From assembly GCF_014770435.1 (NCBI RefSeq), contig NZ_CP061739.1, positions 868,001 through 932,000 on the forward strand: a DNA stretch of 64,000 bases, read 5' to 3'. The DNA is from Psychrobacter sp. 28M-43 (lineage in GTDB: Bacteria; Pseudomonadota; Gammaproteobacteria; Pseudomonadales; Moraxellaceae). The position numbers were made by a program, and so were the translations under genes. Shown here piece by piece: positions 28,836 to 38,624 of this stretch. Each line of letters begins with the position of its first letter. Positions within the stretch are counted from its first letter, which is position 1. Below the pieces are notes generated by a model. It was not told the DNA's origin. It was given only the letters and a program-made list of their open reading frames with translations, and did no database searches.

Positions 28836-30221
28836 TTAGCCAAGTATCTGAATATAAGCGCCAGCACGTAGCTCTTGTAACCAGTCTTCTTGAGCTTGTG
28901 GTGCTAAGCGTTGATACAATGCTTGACGTGCCATATTGCGACGATATTGCTCGCTAATATCTTGATCGCGCTTACCATCAACTTTTAGGATATGCCAACC
29001 AAACTGTGTCTTAAATGGCGCAGAGTAATCACCAACAGCCGTATTTTTCATTGTGGCTTCAAATGGACCTACCATATCTTCTTCGCTAACCCAGTCAAGG
29101 TCACCGCCACGTCCGGCAGAACCTGGATCGTCTGAATACGTTGAGGCTAAGCTAGCAAAGTCAGCGCCGCCACGAAGCTGCTCGTATAGATCATTGATTT
29201 TTTGTTCAGCAAGCGCGTCAGTCTGTAGATTATCGACTTTAACTAAGATATGGCGAGTATGCCACTGTGGTATCAGCATTGTATTGCTGGCTTTTTTATC
29301 AGCAAGTTTGATTATATCAATACCTTCAGGAGTCAATAATGGATCGCTTACGGTACCAACGTCTAACTTGGTAATTTTGCTAGACAGCTCTGTCGGTAAC
29401 GAGGCTGCCTTGTGAAAGCCCATATCTCCACCTTGCAATGGAATCGGATAGCTACCTTGGCTAGCAGCAACAGCTTCAGCGACATTGACATTTGGCTCAA
29501 GCAAACGCGTACGTAATGCTTGCGCAACTTTTAATGCTTCTTCACGTTGAGCGGGCGATAGGCGACTATAGTCATCTATATAAGGCACACGTACGTGAAT
29601 GGTTTGATATTCGCTTTGATTCAGACGTTTGGCTTCAGGTGAGGCCAAAAATGCATCAATGTCTTGCTCGCTAATACGTACTCGGCGAGTAATTTGACGC
29701 TGCTGTAGCGCTTGGATAGAAGCCTCTTCGATCAGTTTGGCGCGTAGATTGGCATAACTACCAGGTTGTGCCGCATCTAGACGTTGCTGCAATGCTGCGA
29801 TGCTCTTAAGGCCTTCAGCTTGAGCGATTTGACCAAGACGTTGATTGATCTCTGATTCATCAGCAGACAGTCCAGCACGTTTGACCATAGACAGTTGTAG
29901 TTCACGCAAAATAAGCGCGTTTAACACTTCAGACTGTAATTGTGCTGAGTTTGCGATAGGCTCTCCAGCAGCTTTTGCACGTGCTTGAGTTTGCTTGATA
30001 GCATCAACCAATTCGCTTTTTAAGATAGCATTTTCATTAACTAAAGCAATAATACCGTCTGTACTATTGGCTGGCGTCAATCGATCAACTGAGCTTTGCG
30101 CAGCAGAAGCTTGAGCTGCTGCAGGTTTAACAGTAGCAGCGTTGGCACTTAGCGTAAGCGTAAGGCCTGCCATAGATAGCAATACTGCTCTGCTAGTCTG
30201 ACGTAAAGAAAAAAATCTCAT
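28836..30221 (-). CDS. surA: Periplasmic chaperone/peptidyl-prolyl isomerase SurA
   Basis: Escorts unfolded outer-membrane proteins to BamA. It has a signal peptide (FFSLRQTSRAVLLSMAG, cleaved near ANA-ATV), an N-terminal SurA_N chaperone domain (~60-200) and two parvulin domains (~200-310 and ~315-425); the second is better conserved (WHTRHILVK, GGDLDW, FGWHILKV). ATG 30221 is chosen because AGGA lies five bases upstream and it gives a good signal peptide; the frame runs back to 30275. It follows lptD by 156 bp, the conserved lptD-surA order. About 461 residues. Confidence 0.95.
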   Translation of the reverse strand: MRFFSLRQTSRAVLLSMAGLTLTLSANAATVKPAAAQASAAQSSVDRLTPANSTDGIIALVNENAILKSELVDAIKQTQARAKAAGEPIANSAQLQSEVLNALILRELQLSMVKRAGLSADESEINQRLGQIAQAEGLKSIAALQQRLDAAQPGSYANLRAKLIEEASIQALQQRQITRRVRISEQDIDAFLASPEAKRLNQSEYQTIHVRVPYIDDYSRLSPAQREEALKVAQALRTRLLEPNVNVAEAVAASQGSYPIPLQGGDMGFHKAASLPTELSSKITKLDVGTVSDPLLTPEGIDIIKLADKKASNTMLIPQWHTRHILVKVDNLQTDALAEQKINDLYEQLRGGADFASLASTYSDDPGSAGRGGDLDWVSEEDMVGPFEATMKNTAVGDYSAPFKTQFGWHILKVDGKRDQDISEQYRRNMARQALYQRLAPQAQEDWLQELRAGAYIQILG

Positions 30222-30377
30222 GATGTTCCTCATCAATGTCATTGCATCGGATGGTAGTCGGTCAACTCTATCCAATACTCTTAATAATAAAATATTCGAC
30301 AGCGTTTCCCATAATAGGGGTTCAAATAGTGTCTTATAAATATTTACGTAAATAATTCTAATCTAGCAAAAAACTGG

Positions 30378-33300
30378 TTAGTCTTTCCATGCCGTCTGTA
30401 CAGGTTCAAAGCCCAAAATCTTATCAGCAAGCAATCGTGTCAAACGGCTACTACCGCTGCCAAGACCATTTAATCTAACTTCTGCCATAATAGCTTGTGT
30501 TGGCTCGTCTTTTACGTTTAGGTCATTGTAATAGCGGCGACCATAAACAGCAAAGCCGAAACAGCAGTCTTCGTAATCAACGCCAATGAGTGAATCAAGC
30601 ATCTTGTTACGATTATAATCGTATTGACCTTGAGCCAATATGCGCCAGCTGTTATTGATAGGGAAAACAGCGGAGGCGGTAAACGCAGATAACGGCAACT
30701 GATCGGTATTGTCATCACGCTGACGCTTAACATAACCCACATTAAATAAGCTATTGTCTGACGGCTGATAGCGCAGTTCAGTCGTAATGTAGTTCAAATC
30801 ATAATTACTGGTTAAGGCACCGCTAACATCAACCCAAAAATTATTATAAGGCTGAGTGCTGGTATCCCATACCATACCTGAAGACGACGAGGTAAAAACA
30901 GGCTGATCGTCATCAAGTGTTACACGTCCATCATCTAGATAGAACTGTTCTGCAATGCTACCATCAAAACGTGTCACACCCGTTGCATCGATGTAACGAT
31001 AATTGACACCAGGCGTAATAGAATGCAAATCCTGCAAACGATCATGACCTAAGAACCAACTGTCCGAAAACAGCTGTTCATAATTAATAGAGGCAATACG
31101 CGTGTTAAAGTTAGGAATGTCGTTTTGGTTCTTATACGGTGAATACGTATATTTTACGCGTGGACTAAGTAAACGATAGCCGCCCATCGTATCGTCAAAC
31201 GCACCAAATGGTGAGCCCGCTTGATAGAAGTGTAGACCTGCATCGATACTGGCTTGTGGGACAAACACGGACTGACTGCCATCTTCTTCACTAAGCTGAT
31301 TATCTTCTAAGCTATCTTCATCATATGACGTATATAGATGCTGCAAGCTCAGCTTAGGTTTGATATAACCCCAAGAGGTTTCCATCGGATAGGCGGCGCT
31401 TAGTTTATTGTAAATACGTGCGCCACTTTTTTCGTTTTCAGAACCATCATCGATAGATTTTTTGAAGTATGCAGAATCATGAATACCAGTGATATCGAAG
31501 CGCTCAGCCCAAGGCAGGCGATAATTTAATTTGAGCTGTGGCAAGCGTGAGTACGGCTTGTCTTTGTCTTCTAACGCTTCACCACTATCAGTGAATGCAT
31601 CTAAAGTCTGAAAGGTTTCTACTTTCAGTTCACCATCGACATAATCATTGTAGTAATTGACGCGGGCACGACGTGGCAAGTTTATTGTGCTGTCCGATAG
31701 TCCCAATGTATCAAAATCATTAAGGTAATCGGCATCCGATACATAGTTGTATTCGGCATCAGCACTTAAACGTGGAATGCTTTTCGACGACCAAGTATGG
31801 TCATAAAACAAGCTGGTACGATCTTCGTCGTCATATTCTTTATCGTTAGGTAAGTATGAACCGTTTAAAATACCTTCCCCATAATTCTCGGTCAGATAAC
31901 GGAACTCACCTGATAGCATCGGGTTACGGTCAGTATAAATATGCGTGTTAAGGGTGGCATCATAATTAGGTGCTAAGTTGAAATAATAAGGAATATCAAC
32001 TTCAAGACCGCTTTCACTGCTGACACTGGCACTTGGCAATAAAAACCCACTACTACGGCGACTGTCTATCGGGAAGTTAAAGTAGGGGAGATAAAATACG
32101 GGTATATCAGCCACATGGAAAGTAGTGTTATACGCTTCGCCGCGTCCTGTATCAGTATTTAGATCGATACTTTTGGCTTCAAACTGCCATTTGCGGTTGG
32201 TAGGTGGACAGGTACTAAACATAACCTGATCCAGCTCGTATTCACTTTCGTTAGGTTTGTTTAAGCGTTTGGCATAGCCGTGCGCTTGTAGACCGACACT
32301 GGCAAACGCCACATCATTGGCCGTCGATTGACCAGTCTCAGTATTGTAATTCAAGCTGTCTGCAACGCCAATTAGGCCGCCTTGTGCCGCTCTATCATTA
32401 AAGCTGGCTTGGCCGTTATTCGTAGCTGCATTGTTTGTAGAGACGTTGCTTGTACGCTGTCCAGTCGCATTATCTGTAAACATGACTTTGCCTTGAGCCG
32501 CCGCAACGCCATTGCTCAAGTCAATCATGACTTTTTCTGCTTCGATATGCTGAGTGCCTTGGTCAATTTTTACATTGCCAGATAGCTCGGCATAATTAAT
32601 ATTGTTGTAATAACCGTAATCTGACTCGGTAAATAAAGGGGCTTGATTGTTTGGAACGCTAGCCACATTTGGTGCTGGTTGTCCGTTTGCCGTACCAGCT
32701 TCATTCACAGCGCGTTGGTAATTGGGGTTACTCTGCGGATATACCCATTGACCTTCACAGCGCTGGGCACTGTCCACGGCATTTGGCAGTAGACGTAAAT
32801 CTCTACCGACCTTTGGAATCGTCTGTGCGGCAGGCATCGCATTATTATGAGTATTGTTCGCTTCAGTATTGATAGCCTCATTGTTTAATGTTGAAGCATC
32901 AGTATCTGGTGTCAGCTCATAAAACTCTGCTAAGCGCATTAGGCTGGCTTGAATACTCTCGTCATTAAGGTCTAGCTTACCATTATTCGTTGTTATCGCT
33001 TTAGGAACAAAGGCACTGCTATCTGGTGTATCACTGCTTGGTTGGTTGCTAGTTTCTGTATTTAGATTAGCAGCATTAGAAACTTCGTTGCTAAAAGCTT
33101 CAGAGTCAGTAGCTTCATTAATCTCTGTAATATTTAGGTCATTGTTCTCAGAAAATTTACTATCTAACGCAGTATCATTCGATAAAGCAGCGTTATTCGT
33201 ATTAGCATCGTCTGGATAGCTATCATTTAGAATATCTGCTTCTTGATAGCCATCATTACTTTGAGTACGACTAATACTATTGGCGTCAGTCGCCACACTA

Positions 33301-33458
33301 TTAGAAGCATAGCTGCCTGTACTATCCGTAGTGAGTGGTTCAGTTTTTTGCGTATTGGCATCACCAATGGCAGCACTGACAGTTAGGCTAGATAAGCCTA
33401 AGGCACCAAATAAGATCAAGCGGATGCTTTGGTAAAGCGGAGAATATAACAAGGGCAC
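30378..33458 (-). CDS. lptD: LPS-assembly protein LptD
   Basis: Outer-membrane component that inserts LPS at the cell surface with LptE. Signal peptide ~1-30. Residues ~31-225 are a low-complexity Asn/Ser/Thr/Asp segment not found in Escherichia coli LptD. An OstA/beta-jellyroll domain follows (~265-430: AELSGNVKIDQGTQHIEAE), then the barrel (~460-1026) with DIPVFYLPYFNFPID. Four cysteines (RCEGQW, STCPP, EDCCFG) match the two structural disulphides. The start codon is GTG 33458; TTG 33452 has the better AGG spacing. Confidence 0.94.
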   Translation of the reverse strand: MPLLYSPLYQSIRLILFGALGLSSLTVSAAIGDANTQKTEPLTTDSTGSYASNSVATDANSISRTQSNDGYQEADILNDSYPDDANTNNAALSNDTALDSKFSENNDLNITEINEATDSEAFSNEVSNAANLNTETSNQPSSDTPDSSAFVPKAITTNNGKLDLNDESIQASLMRLAEFYELTPDTDASTLNNEAINTEANNTHNNAMPAAQTIPKVGRDLRLLPNAVDSAQRCEGQWVYPQSNPNYQRAVNEAGTANGQPAPNVASVPNNQAPLFTESDYGYYNNINYAELSGNVKIDQGTQHIEAEKVMIDLSNGVAAAQGKVMFTDNATGQRTSNVSTNNAATNNGQASFNDRAAQGGLIGVADSLNYNTETGQSTANDVAFASVGLQAHGYAKRLNKPNESEYELDQVMFSTCPPTNRKWQFEAKSIDLNTDTGRGEAYNTTFHVADIPVFYLPYFNFPIDSRRSSGFLLPSASVSSESGLEVDIPYYFNLAPNYDATLNTHIYTDRNPMLSGEFRYLTENYGEGILNGSYLPNDKEYDDEDRTSLFYDHTWSSKSIPRLSADAEYNYVSDADYLNDFDTLGLSDSTINLPRRARVNYYNDYVDGELKVETFQTLDAFTDSGEALEDKDKPYSRLPQLKLNYRLPWAERFDITGIHDSAYFKKSIDDGSENEKSGARIYNKLSAAYPMETSWGYIKPKLSLQHLYTSYDEDSLEDNQLSEEDGSQSVFVPQASIDAGLHFYQAGSPFGAFDDTMGGYRLLSPRVKYTYSPYKNQNDIPNFNTRIASINYEQLFSDSWFLGHDRLQDLHSITPGVNYRYIDATGVTRFDGSIAEQFYLDDGRVTLDDDQPVFTSSSSGMVWDTSTQPYNNFWVDVSGALTSNYDLNYITTELRYQPSDNSLFNVGYVKRQRDDNTDQLPLSAFTASAVFPINNSWRILAQGQYDYNRNKMLDSLIGVDYEDCCFGFAVYGRRYYNDLNVKDEPTQAIMAEVRLNGLGSGSSRLTRLLADKILGFEPVQTAWKD

Positions 33459-33824
33459 ACCTATGATTGCAGAGCTTATTGGATTGCATGACTGAGTTTA
33501 GTAGCGGTATCACCGAACGACATAAAGCAGTGAACGAGCAACTAAAATATGACTAATGTATTCTCAAAAATTTGGATGTTTTACATATAATGACGACTAA
33601 TCATAGTCAAAAAAAACCAAATCAGCTACACTATTTACCAAAATTTATAATATAGCCATGCTGATTTTTAAGTAGCGATAGCGATTCTATCCGACATCAA
33701 GTATTGAATGATATAGCAATACGTCTGTGACAGCTTGTAGAGCACCGACACATATCGCTATTTTAGCAAGTATTTGTCAGACTTATCACTACTTTAATTA
33801 TTTATGACTTATATTTAACCAGCG
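33459..33824. other. Intergenic region lptD-amgK
   Basis: 366 bp between divergent genes, AT-rich, presumably holding both promoters. No repeat or RNA gene was recognised. Confidence 0.4.
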
Positions 33825-34937
33825 ATGCCCAATATGACTGACAAAACGACTTTAGAGACTGATATGATCGATGAAAATAACAACCGCCAACAGCAATTAG
33901 AACAATGGTTACAGCAAGTATTTTTAGGTCAAACCTTTAGTCTAGACAGCTTACCTGGTGACGCCAGTGCCCGCCGATATCATCGTATCGACCTATCAGA
34001 GACAGACAATCGCGCCAATAAGCATTATATCGTCATGGACTCCGCTGACGAGCAAGATGCGATGCTGCAATTCATCAATGTCGCTAAGCTGATGGCACCT
34101 GCTGTCAACGTGCCGACTCTGACTGCACAAAACGTAGAAAAAGGATTTTTGGTATTACAAGATTTTGGCACAGTAGAATTTGCCCATTTGCTTGTCGATG
34201 CAACCGCAGACCAAATCAATGACTACTATCAACTAGCAATGCAGACATTGGTCGCGCTACAAACGGTACCAGTAGAAACGGCAAAGTCGCAACACCAGCT
34301 GCCAGATTATGACACAGCACTATTAGACCGCGAGATGGATTTATTTAGCGAATGGTTTATGCCTTATATTGGTGTCGCGCTAAATGAGCAGGTTTGGGGA
34401 AACCTAAAAACAGCGTTAATGAATGAGATTTTGCGACAGCCACAAGTGGTGGTCCATCGTGATTATCACAGCCGCAACCTTATGCAAGATCAAGCAGATC
34501 AATCAAAGTTGGGCGTGATTGATTTTCAAGATGCCGTCATTGGTTCGTATGCTTATGATTTAGTGTCGTTAGTCCGCGATGCTTATGTTGAGTGGCCAGA
34601 GAGCCAAATATCCACATGGATTGATGACTTTTGGCAGCTACAAAAACAAAAATCACTAACCACTGCTGATAGCGCGGTGCAGTTTGAAAACGATGTAAAT
34701 GTCATAGGCGTACAACGTCATCTAAAAGTATTAGGGATTTTTATTCGTTTGTCTGAACGCGATGGCAAAGACCGCTATTTGGCGGATATTCCTAAAGTTA
34801 TGCGTGATTTGATTATTGAATTAAACTGGCTTGCTGAACATGGCAACGATGAACTAAAGCAATCAATTATACCGTTTAACCAATGGCTACAAGAAGCAGT
34901 GCTACCTGCTTATAAAGAGAAGTTTGCTTCAGCGTAG
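33825..34937 (+). CDS. amgK: N-acetylmuramate/N-acetylglucosamine kinase AmgK
   Basis: Aminoglycoside-phosphotransferase-fold sugar kinase (370 residues) of the cell-wall recycling shunt found in Pseudomonas and relatives. It phosphorylates the anomeric position of MurNAc. Catalytic loop VVHRDYHSRNLM near residue 209 and metal-binding IDFQDAVIGSYAYDL near residue 232 are clear; LPGDASARRYHRI is the N-terminal nucleotide loop. The next gene encodes the matching uridylyltransferase, and lptD-surA lie divergently, as in Pseudomonas, which supports the specific name. The start has a poor ribosome site; ATG 33834 is an alternative. Confidence 0.88.
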   Translation: MPNMTDKTTLETDMIDENNNRQQQLEQWLQQVFLGQTFSLDSLPGDASARRYHRIDLSETDNRANKHYIVMDSADEQDAMLQFINVAKLMAPAVNVPTLTAQNVEKGFLVLQDFGTVEFAHLLVDATADQINDYYQLAMQTLVALQTVPVETAKSQHQLPDYDTALLDREMDLFSEWFMPYIGVALNEQVWGNLKTALMNEILRQPQVVVHRDYHSRNLMQDQADQSKLGVIDFQDAVIGSYAYDLVSLVRDAYVEWPESQISTWIDDFWQLQKQKSLTTADSAVQFENDVNVIGVQRHLKVLGIFIRLSERDGKDRYLADIPKVMRDLIIELNWLAEHGNDELKQSIIPFNQWLQEAVLPAYKEKFASA

Positions 34938-34983
34938 ATGACGCTCAGCTACATTAATTTAAATAATAAAGATAGGAGCGCAG

Positions 34984-35721
34984 ATGTCTACCTCTACGAT
35001 TACACAAGCCATGATTTTGGCAGCGGGCAAGGGCACACGCTTACGTCCATTAACGCTTGAGACGCCCAAGCCTTTGGTTGAAGTCGCAGGTCAACCGCTT
35101 ATTATATGGCACATTAAAGCACTACAAGCAGCAGGCATCACCGATATCACGGTCAATGCCTCATGGTTGGCAGATAAGCTGATGGACAGCTTAGGCGACG
35201 GTTCACAGTATGGCGTAAAGCTGCATTGGTCAGTAGAAGACGATGAACCGCTTGAGACCGCAGGCGGCATTTTTCAAGCATTACAATCAGGTAAGCTAAA
35301 GGATGAGCCGTTTATTCTGGTCAATTCTGATGTCTGGACTACCTATGACTTCTCTCAATTAACAGACTATACATTGGGAGCGGATCAGCGCGCGCACTTG
35401 TTATTGATAGATAATCCAGAGCACAATAATGGCGGCGATTTTGCGATTAATAATGGCCTTGCTAGTGAACAGCCGGTGGGCGATGCAGATAAGTATACCT
35501 TCGCGGGTATTAGCGTAATATCACCTAAATTGGTAGAAGGTCTGGTATCAGGACAGCCTGCTGCATTAGCACCGCTACTAAAGCAAGCAATGATAAAGTT
35601 TCAGATTACCGCTGAAGTGACGACAGATAATTGGATAGACGTTGGGACGCCAGAGCGTCTAACACAGGTTAATGAGTTTATCGAACAGAATGATATCGAG
35701 CATGCAGGTAAACCAAACTGA
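34984..35721 (+). CDS. murU: N-acetylmuramate alpha-1-phosphate uridylyltransferase MurU
   Basis: Nucleotidyltransferase (245 residues) that turns MurNAc-1-P into UDP-MurNAc, bypassing the fosfomycin-sensitive MurA/MurB steps. Signature MILAAGKGTRLRPLTLETPKP at the N-terminus; ILVNSDVWT supplies the metal-binding Asp, and NWIDVGTPERL is the C-terminal site. AGGAG lies before ATG 34984. It is 46 bp after amgK, clearly an operon, and closed by a terminator. Confidence 0.9.
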   Translation: MSTSTITQAMILAAGKGTRLRPLTLETPKPLVEVAGQPLIIWHIKALQAAGITDITVNASWLADKLMDSLGDGSQYGVKLHWSVEDDEPLETAGGIFQALQSGKLKDEPFILVNSDVWTTYDFSQLTDYTLGADQRAHLLLIDNPEHNNGGDFAINNGLASEQPVGDADKYTFAGISVISPKLVEGLVSGQPAALAPLLKQAMIKFQITAEVTTDNWIDVGTPERLTQVNEFIEQNDIEHAGKPN

Positions 35722-35735
35722 TAAATTTAAGATAA

Positions 35736-35774
35736 ATAAAAAGCAGCGTCGATTATTCAACGCTGCTTTTTTTG
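35736..35774. terminator. Bidirectional terminator, murU/cyd operon
   Basis: Stem AAAAAGCAGCG and its complement (35738-35748 with 35761-35771), followed by T-runs on both strands, between convergent operons. Confidence 0.85.
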
Positions 35775-35899
35775 TGTATATAGAAATACTTTTTACGACA
35801 TGTCTAGAGGGTATATTGGCAAGACAAAAGTGCAAATGTAGCATCTAGCAAGCGATTCATTAACTAACTAGCACTCAATCGTATGAGTAGGCAATGATG

Positions 35900-36016
35900 C
35901 TAAACACCCATGGCCAACTTGATTAGCTGAGCAATGGTAAATACGACTAAAAACCCTGCTAAATATAGACCTACAAACCATGCCCATTGCGATTGTTTTT
36001 TACTGAACTTTTTCAT
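35900..36016 (-). CDS. DUF2474-like small membrane protein of the bd oxidase operon
   Basis: A 38-residue protein beginning MKKFSKKQSQWAW, with one hydrophobic helix (FVGLYLAGFLVVFTIAQLI) and a basic N-terminus. AGGAG lies six bases before the ATG at 36016. It is the last gene of the cydA-cydB operon, 95 bp after cydB. Short single-helix proteins in this position (CydX/YbgT, or DUF2474 for cyanide-insensitive types) are accessory subunits that stabilise the oxidase. Assigned from position, size and topology; easily missed because of its length. Confidence 0.75.
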   Translation of the reverse strand: MKKFSKKQSQWAWFVGLYLAGFLVVFTIAQLIKLAMGV

Positions 36017-36111
36017 AGAGATCTCCTGATTAGCGTATGAAGTGTGACTACCATCTACAAACAATGATAGCCATCCTTTTTAGCTGATCCGTTGCCCGCC
36101 GCGATTAGCGA

Positions 36112-37128
36112 CTAGTACATCGGATTGTGATCAGATTTACCTTTGAAGGTATAGTAAGCAAATGCTGTATAGCTCAAGATAATCGGTAACATGATACAGG
36201 CGCCAATCAGCATAAATGATAACGAAGTATCGGCAGCCGCCGCTTCATAAATCGTCATTTGATACGGTACGATATAAGGGAATAGGGCGAAACAAACCCC
36301 GATATAACCCATTAAAAATAGAGCAACCGTTAGCAAAAATGGACGATACTCACGCTCAGTTTTTAAGTCTTTACGCATGATAAAGAATAAAAGCATGACA
36401 ATGATAGGCATAGGAGCGAGGTATAATAAATCTGGGAAACTAAACCATCCTTCTAACGCATCGATGTCTGAGAAGTACATAAACGCTGTGACCACAACCA
36501 TCGCTACTAGTAACGCAGTAAGCATCCATTTAGAAACTTGGCGCGCCCATACTTGCAACGTGTGCTCTGTTTTTATGATAAGCCACGTAGAGCCAAGCAA
36601 GGCATAACCAATAATCATGGCAAATCCGCACACAATCGAGAAGGGCGTGAGCCAATCAAATGGGCCACCAGTATATAGACGGTTACTGGCTTCTAACCCT
36701 TGCACTAACGCCCCAAGCATAATGCCTTGAGAGAAAGTGGCAACGACTGAACCGACAAAGAAAAAGGTATCCCATACGTGTCGGCGTGAAGAGGATTTGA
36801 AGCGAAACTCAAACGCTACGCCGCGCATGATAAGACCGAACAGCATGGCAGTCACGGGTAAATAAAGACCTGTCATAATGATGCCATAAGCAACAGGGAA
36901 TGCTGCGAATAGACCACCACCGCCTAGTACTAACCACGTCTCATTACCGTCCCAAAATGGGGCGATAGAGTTCATCATGCGGCTACGGTTTTTATCTGAT
37001 CCTGCAAATGGGAACAAGATACCGCAGCCCAAATCAAAGCCATCAAGCAGTACATAGACAAAAACAGACAAAGCAATCAAACCGCCCCAAATGAGAGGTA
37101 AATCTAATACATCACCGAAGTTAAACAT
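36112..37128 (-). CDS. cydB: Cytochrome bd-type quinol oxidase subunit II
   Basis: Inner-membrane subunit of 338 residues with about eight or nine helices. The opening LPLIWGGLIALSVFVYVLLDGFDLG, then MMNSIAPFWDGNETWLV and GVAFEFRFK, is diagnostic. It pairs with CydA to reduce oxygen to water using quinol. Its start codon overlaps the cydA stop by one base, indicating translational coupling. The name cioB is equally suitable given the short Q-loop of the partner. Confidence 0.95.
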   Translation of the reverse strand: MFNFGDVLDLPLIWGGLIALSVFVYVLLDGFDLGCGILFPFAGSDKNRSRMMNSIAPFWDGNETWLVLGGGGLFAAFPVAYGIIMTGLYLPVTAMLFGLIMRGVAFEFRFKSSSRRHVWDTFFFVGSVVATFSQGIMLGALVQGLEASNRLYTGGPFDWLTPFSIVCGFAMIIGYALLGSTWLIIKTEHTLQVWARQVSKWMLTALLVAMVVVTAFMYFSDIDALEGWFSFPDLLYLAPMPIIVMLLFFIMRKDLKTEREYRPFLLTVALFLMGYIGVCFALFPYIVPYQMTIYEAAAADTSLSFMLIGACIMLPIILSYTAFAYYTFKGKSDHNPMY

Positions 37129-38624
37129 TAGCGTAATCCTCCATCATCGACATCGTTTGCAGGCTCATCTAAGCCTTCTTCAGTACCTTTGGCAGGATTA
37201 CTATCACCACTTAACGCGCGGCCTTGACTCTCGGTCACTGAGTGCTCGTAGAAGTTATCTTCTGCAGGATCTGTATAAGGTTTCGGCCCTTGAGCAATCA
37301 AGCGCAAGATATAAAAACTGCCTGCACCAAAGACAAATATGTACAGCACGATAAAGCCAATCAATGTCGTCGCTACTTGCTGTGCTGCAAGAGGAGACAT
37401 ACTTTCAGCAGTGCGAATGACCCCATAAACCGTCCAAGGCTGACGTCCTGTCTCGGTTACGAACCAACCTGATAATAAGGCGATAAAACCAAGCGGAGTC
37501 ATCATCATCCAAGCACGGTGGAACCATACACTGTCAGTATTGAACTGCTGTTTTTTGAAGTATTTGTATAGACTGAATAGGCCGACCAGTACCATAAGCA
37601 TGCCAATACCAACCATAATACGAAACGCCCAAAACACAATAATGACAGGTGGTTGATCTTCAGGTGCCCAGTTTTTGAGCCCTTTAACTTCACCATCTAA
37701 CGAGTGGGTCAAGATTAAACCAGTCACATAAGGAATTTTTACTTCGTACTTATTGGTCTGATTTTCTTGATCGGGAATCGCAAAGAGACGTAGTGCGGCA
37801 CCGCGCTCATCTTCCCAGAGCCCTTCCATCGCAGCCACTTTAGCAGGTTGATGCTCAAGGGTATTTAGACCATGCTCATCACCAATCAATACCTGCGCCG
37901 GTGCAACAAAGATGGCCATAATCATCGCCATGCCTAGCATCACACGACCATGCGCGCGGTGCTCAACATGCTTTTTGGATTGAATATAGTAAGCTCCAAT
38001 ACCACCAATGACAAAAGCAGTCGTTAGAAATGCTGCAGTCATCATATGAGCATAACGGTAAGGGAATGAAGGGTTGAAGATAATTTCAAGCCAGTCAGTA
38101 GGATAGAGCAGGCCATCTGCACCCATCATAAAGCCCTGAGGGGTCTGCATAAAGCTGTTAGCGGCCAATATCCAAAAGCCTGAAATCAAGGTACCAATAG
38201 CAACAATGGCGGTTGAAGCAAAATGCATGCGTTTGCTCACGCGGCCCCACCCAAATAGCATAATACCTAAGAAGGACGCTTCTAAAAAGAACGCTGTCAA
38301 TACTTCGTAGGCGAGTAATGGGCCTAAAACGTTACCGGCTTTATCAGAGAATACTGCCCAGTTGGTACCGAACTGGTAGGACATCACCACGCCTGATACC
38401 ACGCCTAAACCAAAGACGACAGCAAATATTTTGACCCAATGCTTGTAGACTTCAGCATAGATAGGTTCACCAGTTCTTAACCAGCGGAATTCAAGCACCG
38501 CAAGCCAGCTGGCAAGTCCGATAGAAAAAGCAGGAAAGACGATATGGAACGAGATAACAAAAGCGAATTGAATACGCGCAAGCAGCAGCGCATCGAGCTG
38601 GTCAATCATAAATGTAGCGAACAT
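37128..38624 (-). CDS. cydA: Cytochrome bd-type quinol oxidase subunit I
   Basis: Haem-bearing subunit of 498 residues. It shows LARIQFAFVISFHIVFPAF with the haem His, GVVMSYQFGTNW, the Met-ligand helix, and the quinol-binding region ending in GWFVTETGRQPW. The Q-loop is short compared with Escherichia coli CydA, as in the cyanide-insensitive (CioA) subgroup. It is the first gene of a three-gene operon (cydA-cydB-DUF2474). About 450 bp of AT-rich upstream DNA holds its promoter; no clear FNR/Anr box was found. Confidence 0.94.
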   Translation of the reverse strand: MFATFMIDQLDALLLARIQFAFVISFHIVFPAFSIGLASWLAVLEFRWLRTGEPIYAEVYKHWVKIFAVVFGLGVVSGVVMSYQFGTNWAVFSDKAGNVLGPLLAYEVLTAFFLEASFLGIMLFGWGRVSKRMHFASTAIVAIGTLISGFWILAANSFMQTPQGFMMGADGLLYPTDWLEIIFNPSFPYRYAHMMTAAFLTTAFVIGGIGAYYIQSKKHVEHRAHGRVMLGMAMIMAIFVAPAQVLIGDEHGLNTLEHQPAKVAAMEGLWEDERGAALRLFAIPDQENQTNKYEVKIPYVTGLILTHSLDGEVKGLKNWAPEDQPPVIIVFWAFRIMVGIGMLMVLVGLFSLYKYFKKQQFNTDSVWFHRAWMMMTPLGFIALLSGWFVTETGRQPWTVYGVIRTAESMSPLAAQQVATTLIGFIVLYIFVFGAGSFYILRLIAQGPKPYTDPAEDNFYEHSVTESQGRALSGDSNPAKGTEEGLDEPANDVDDGGLR

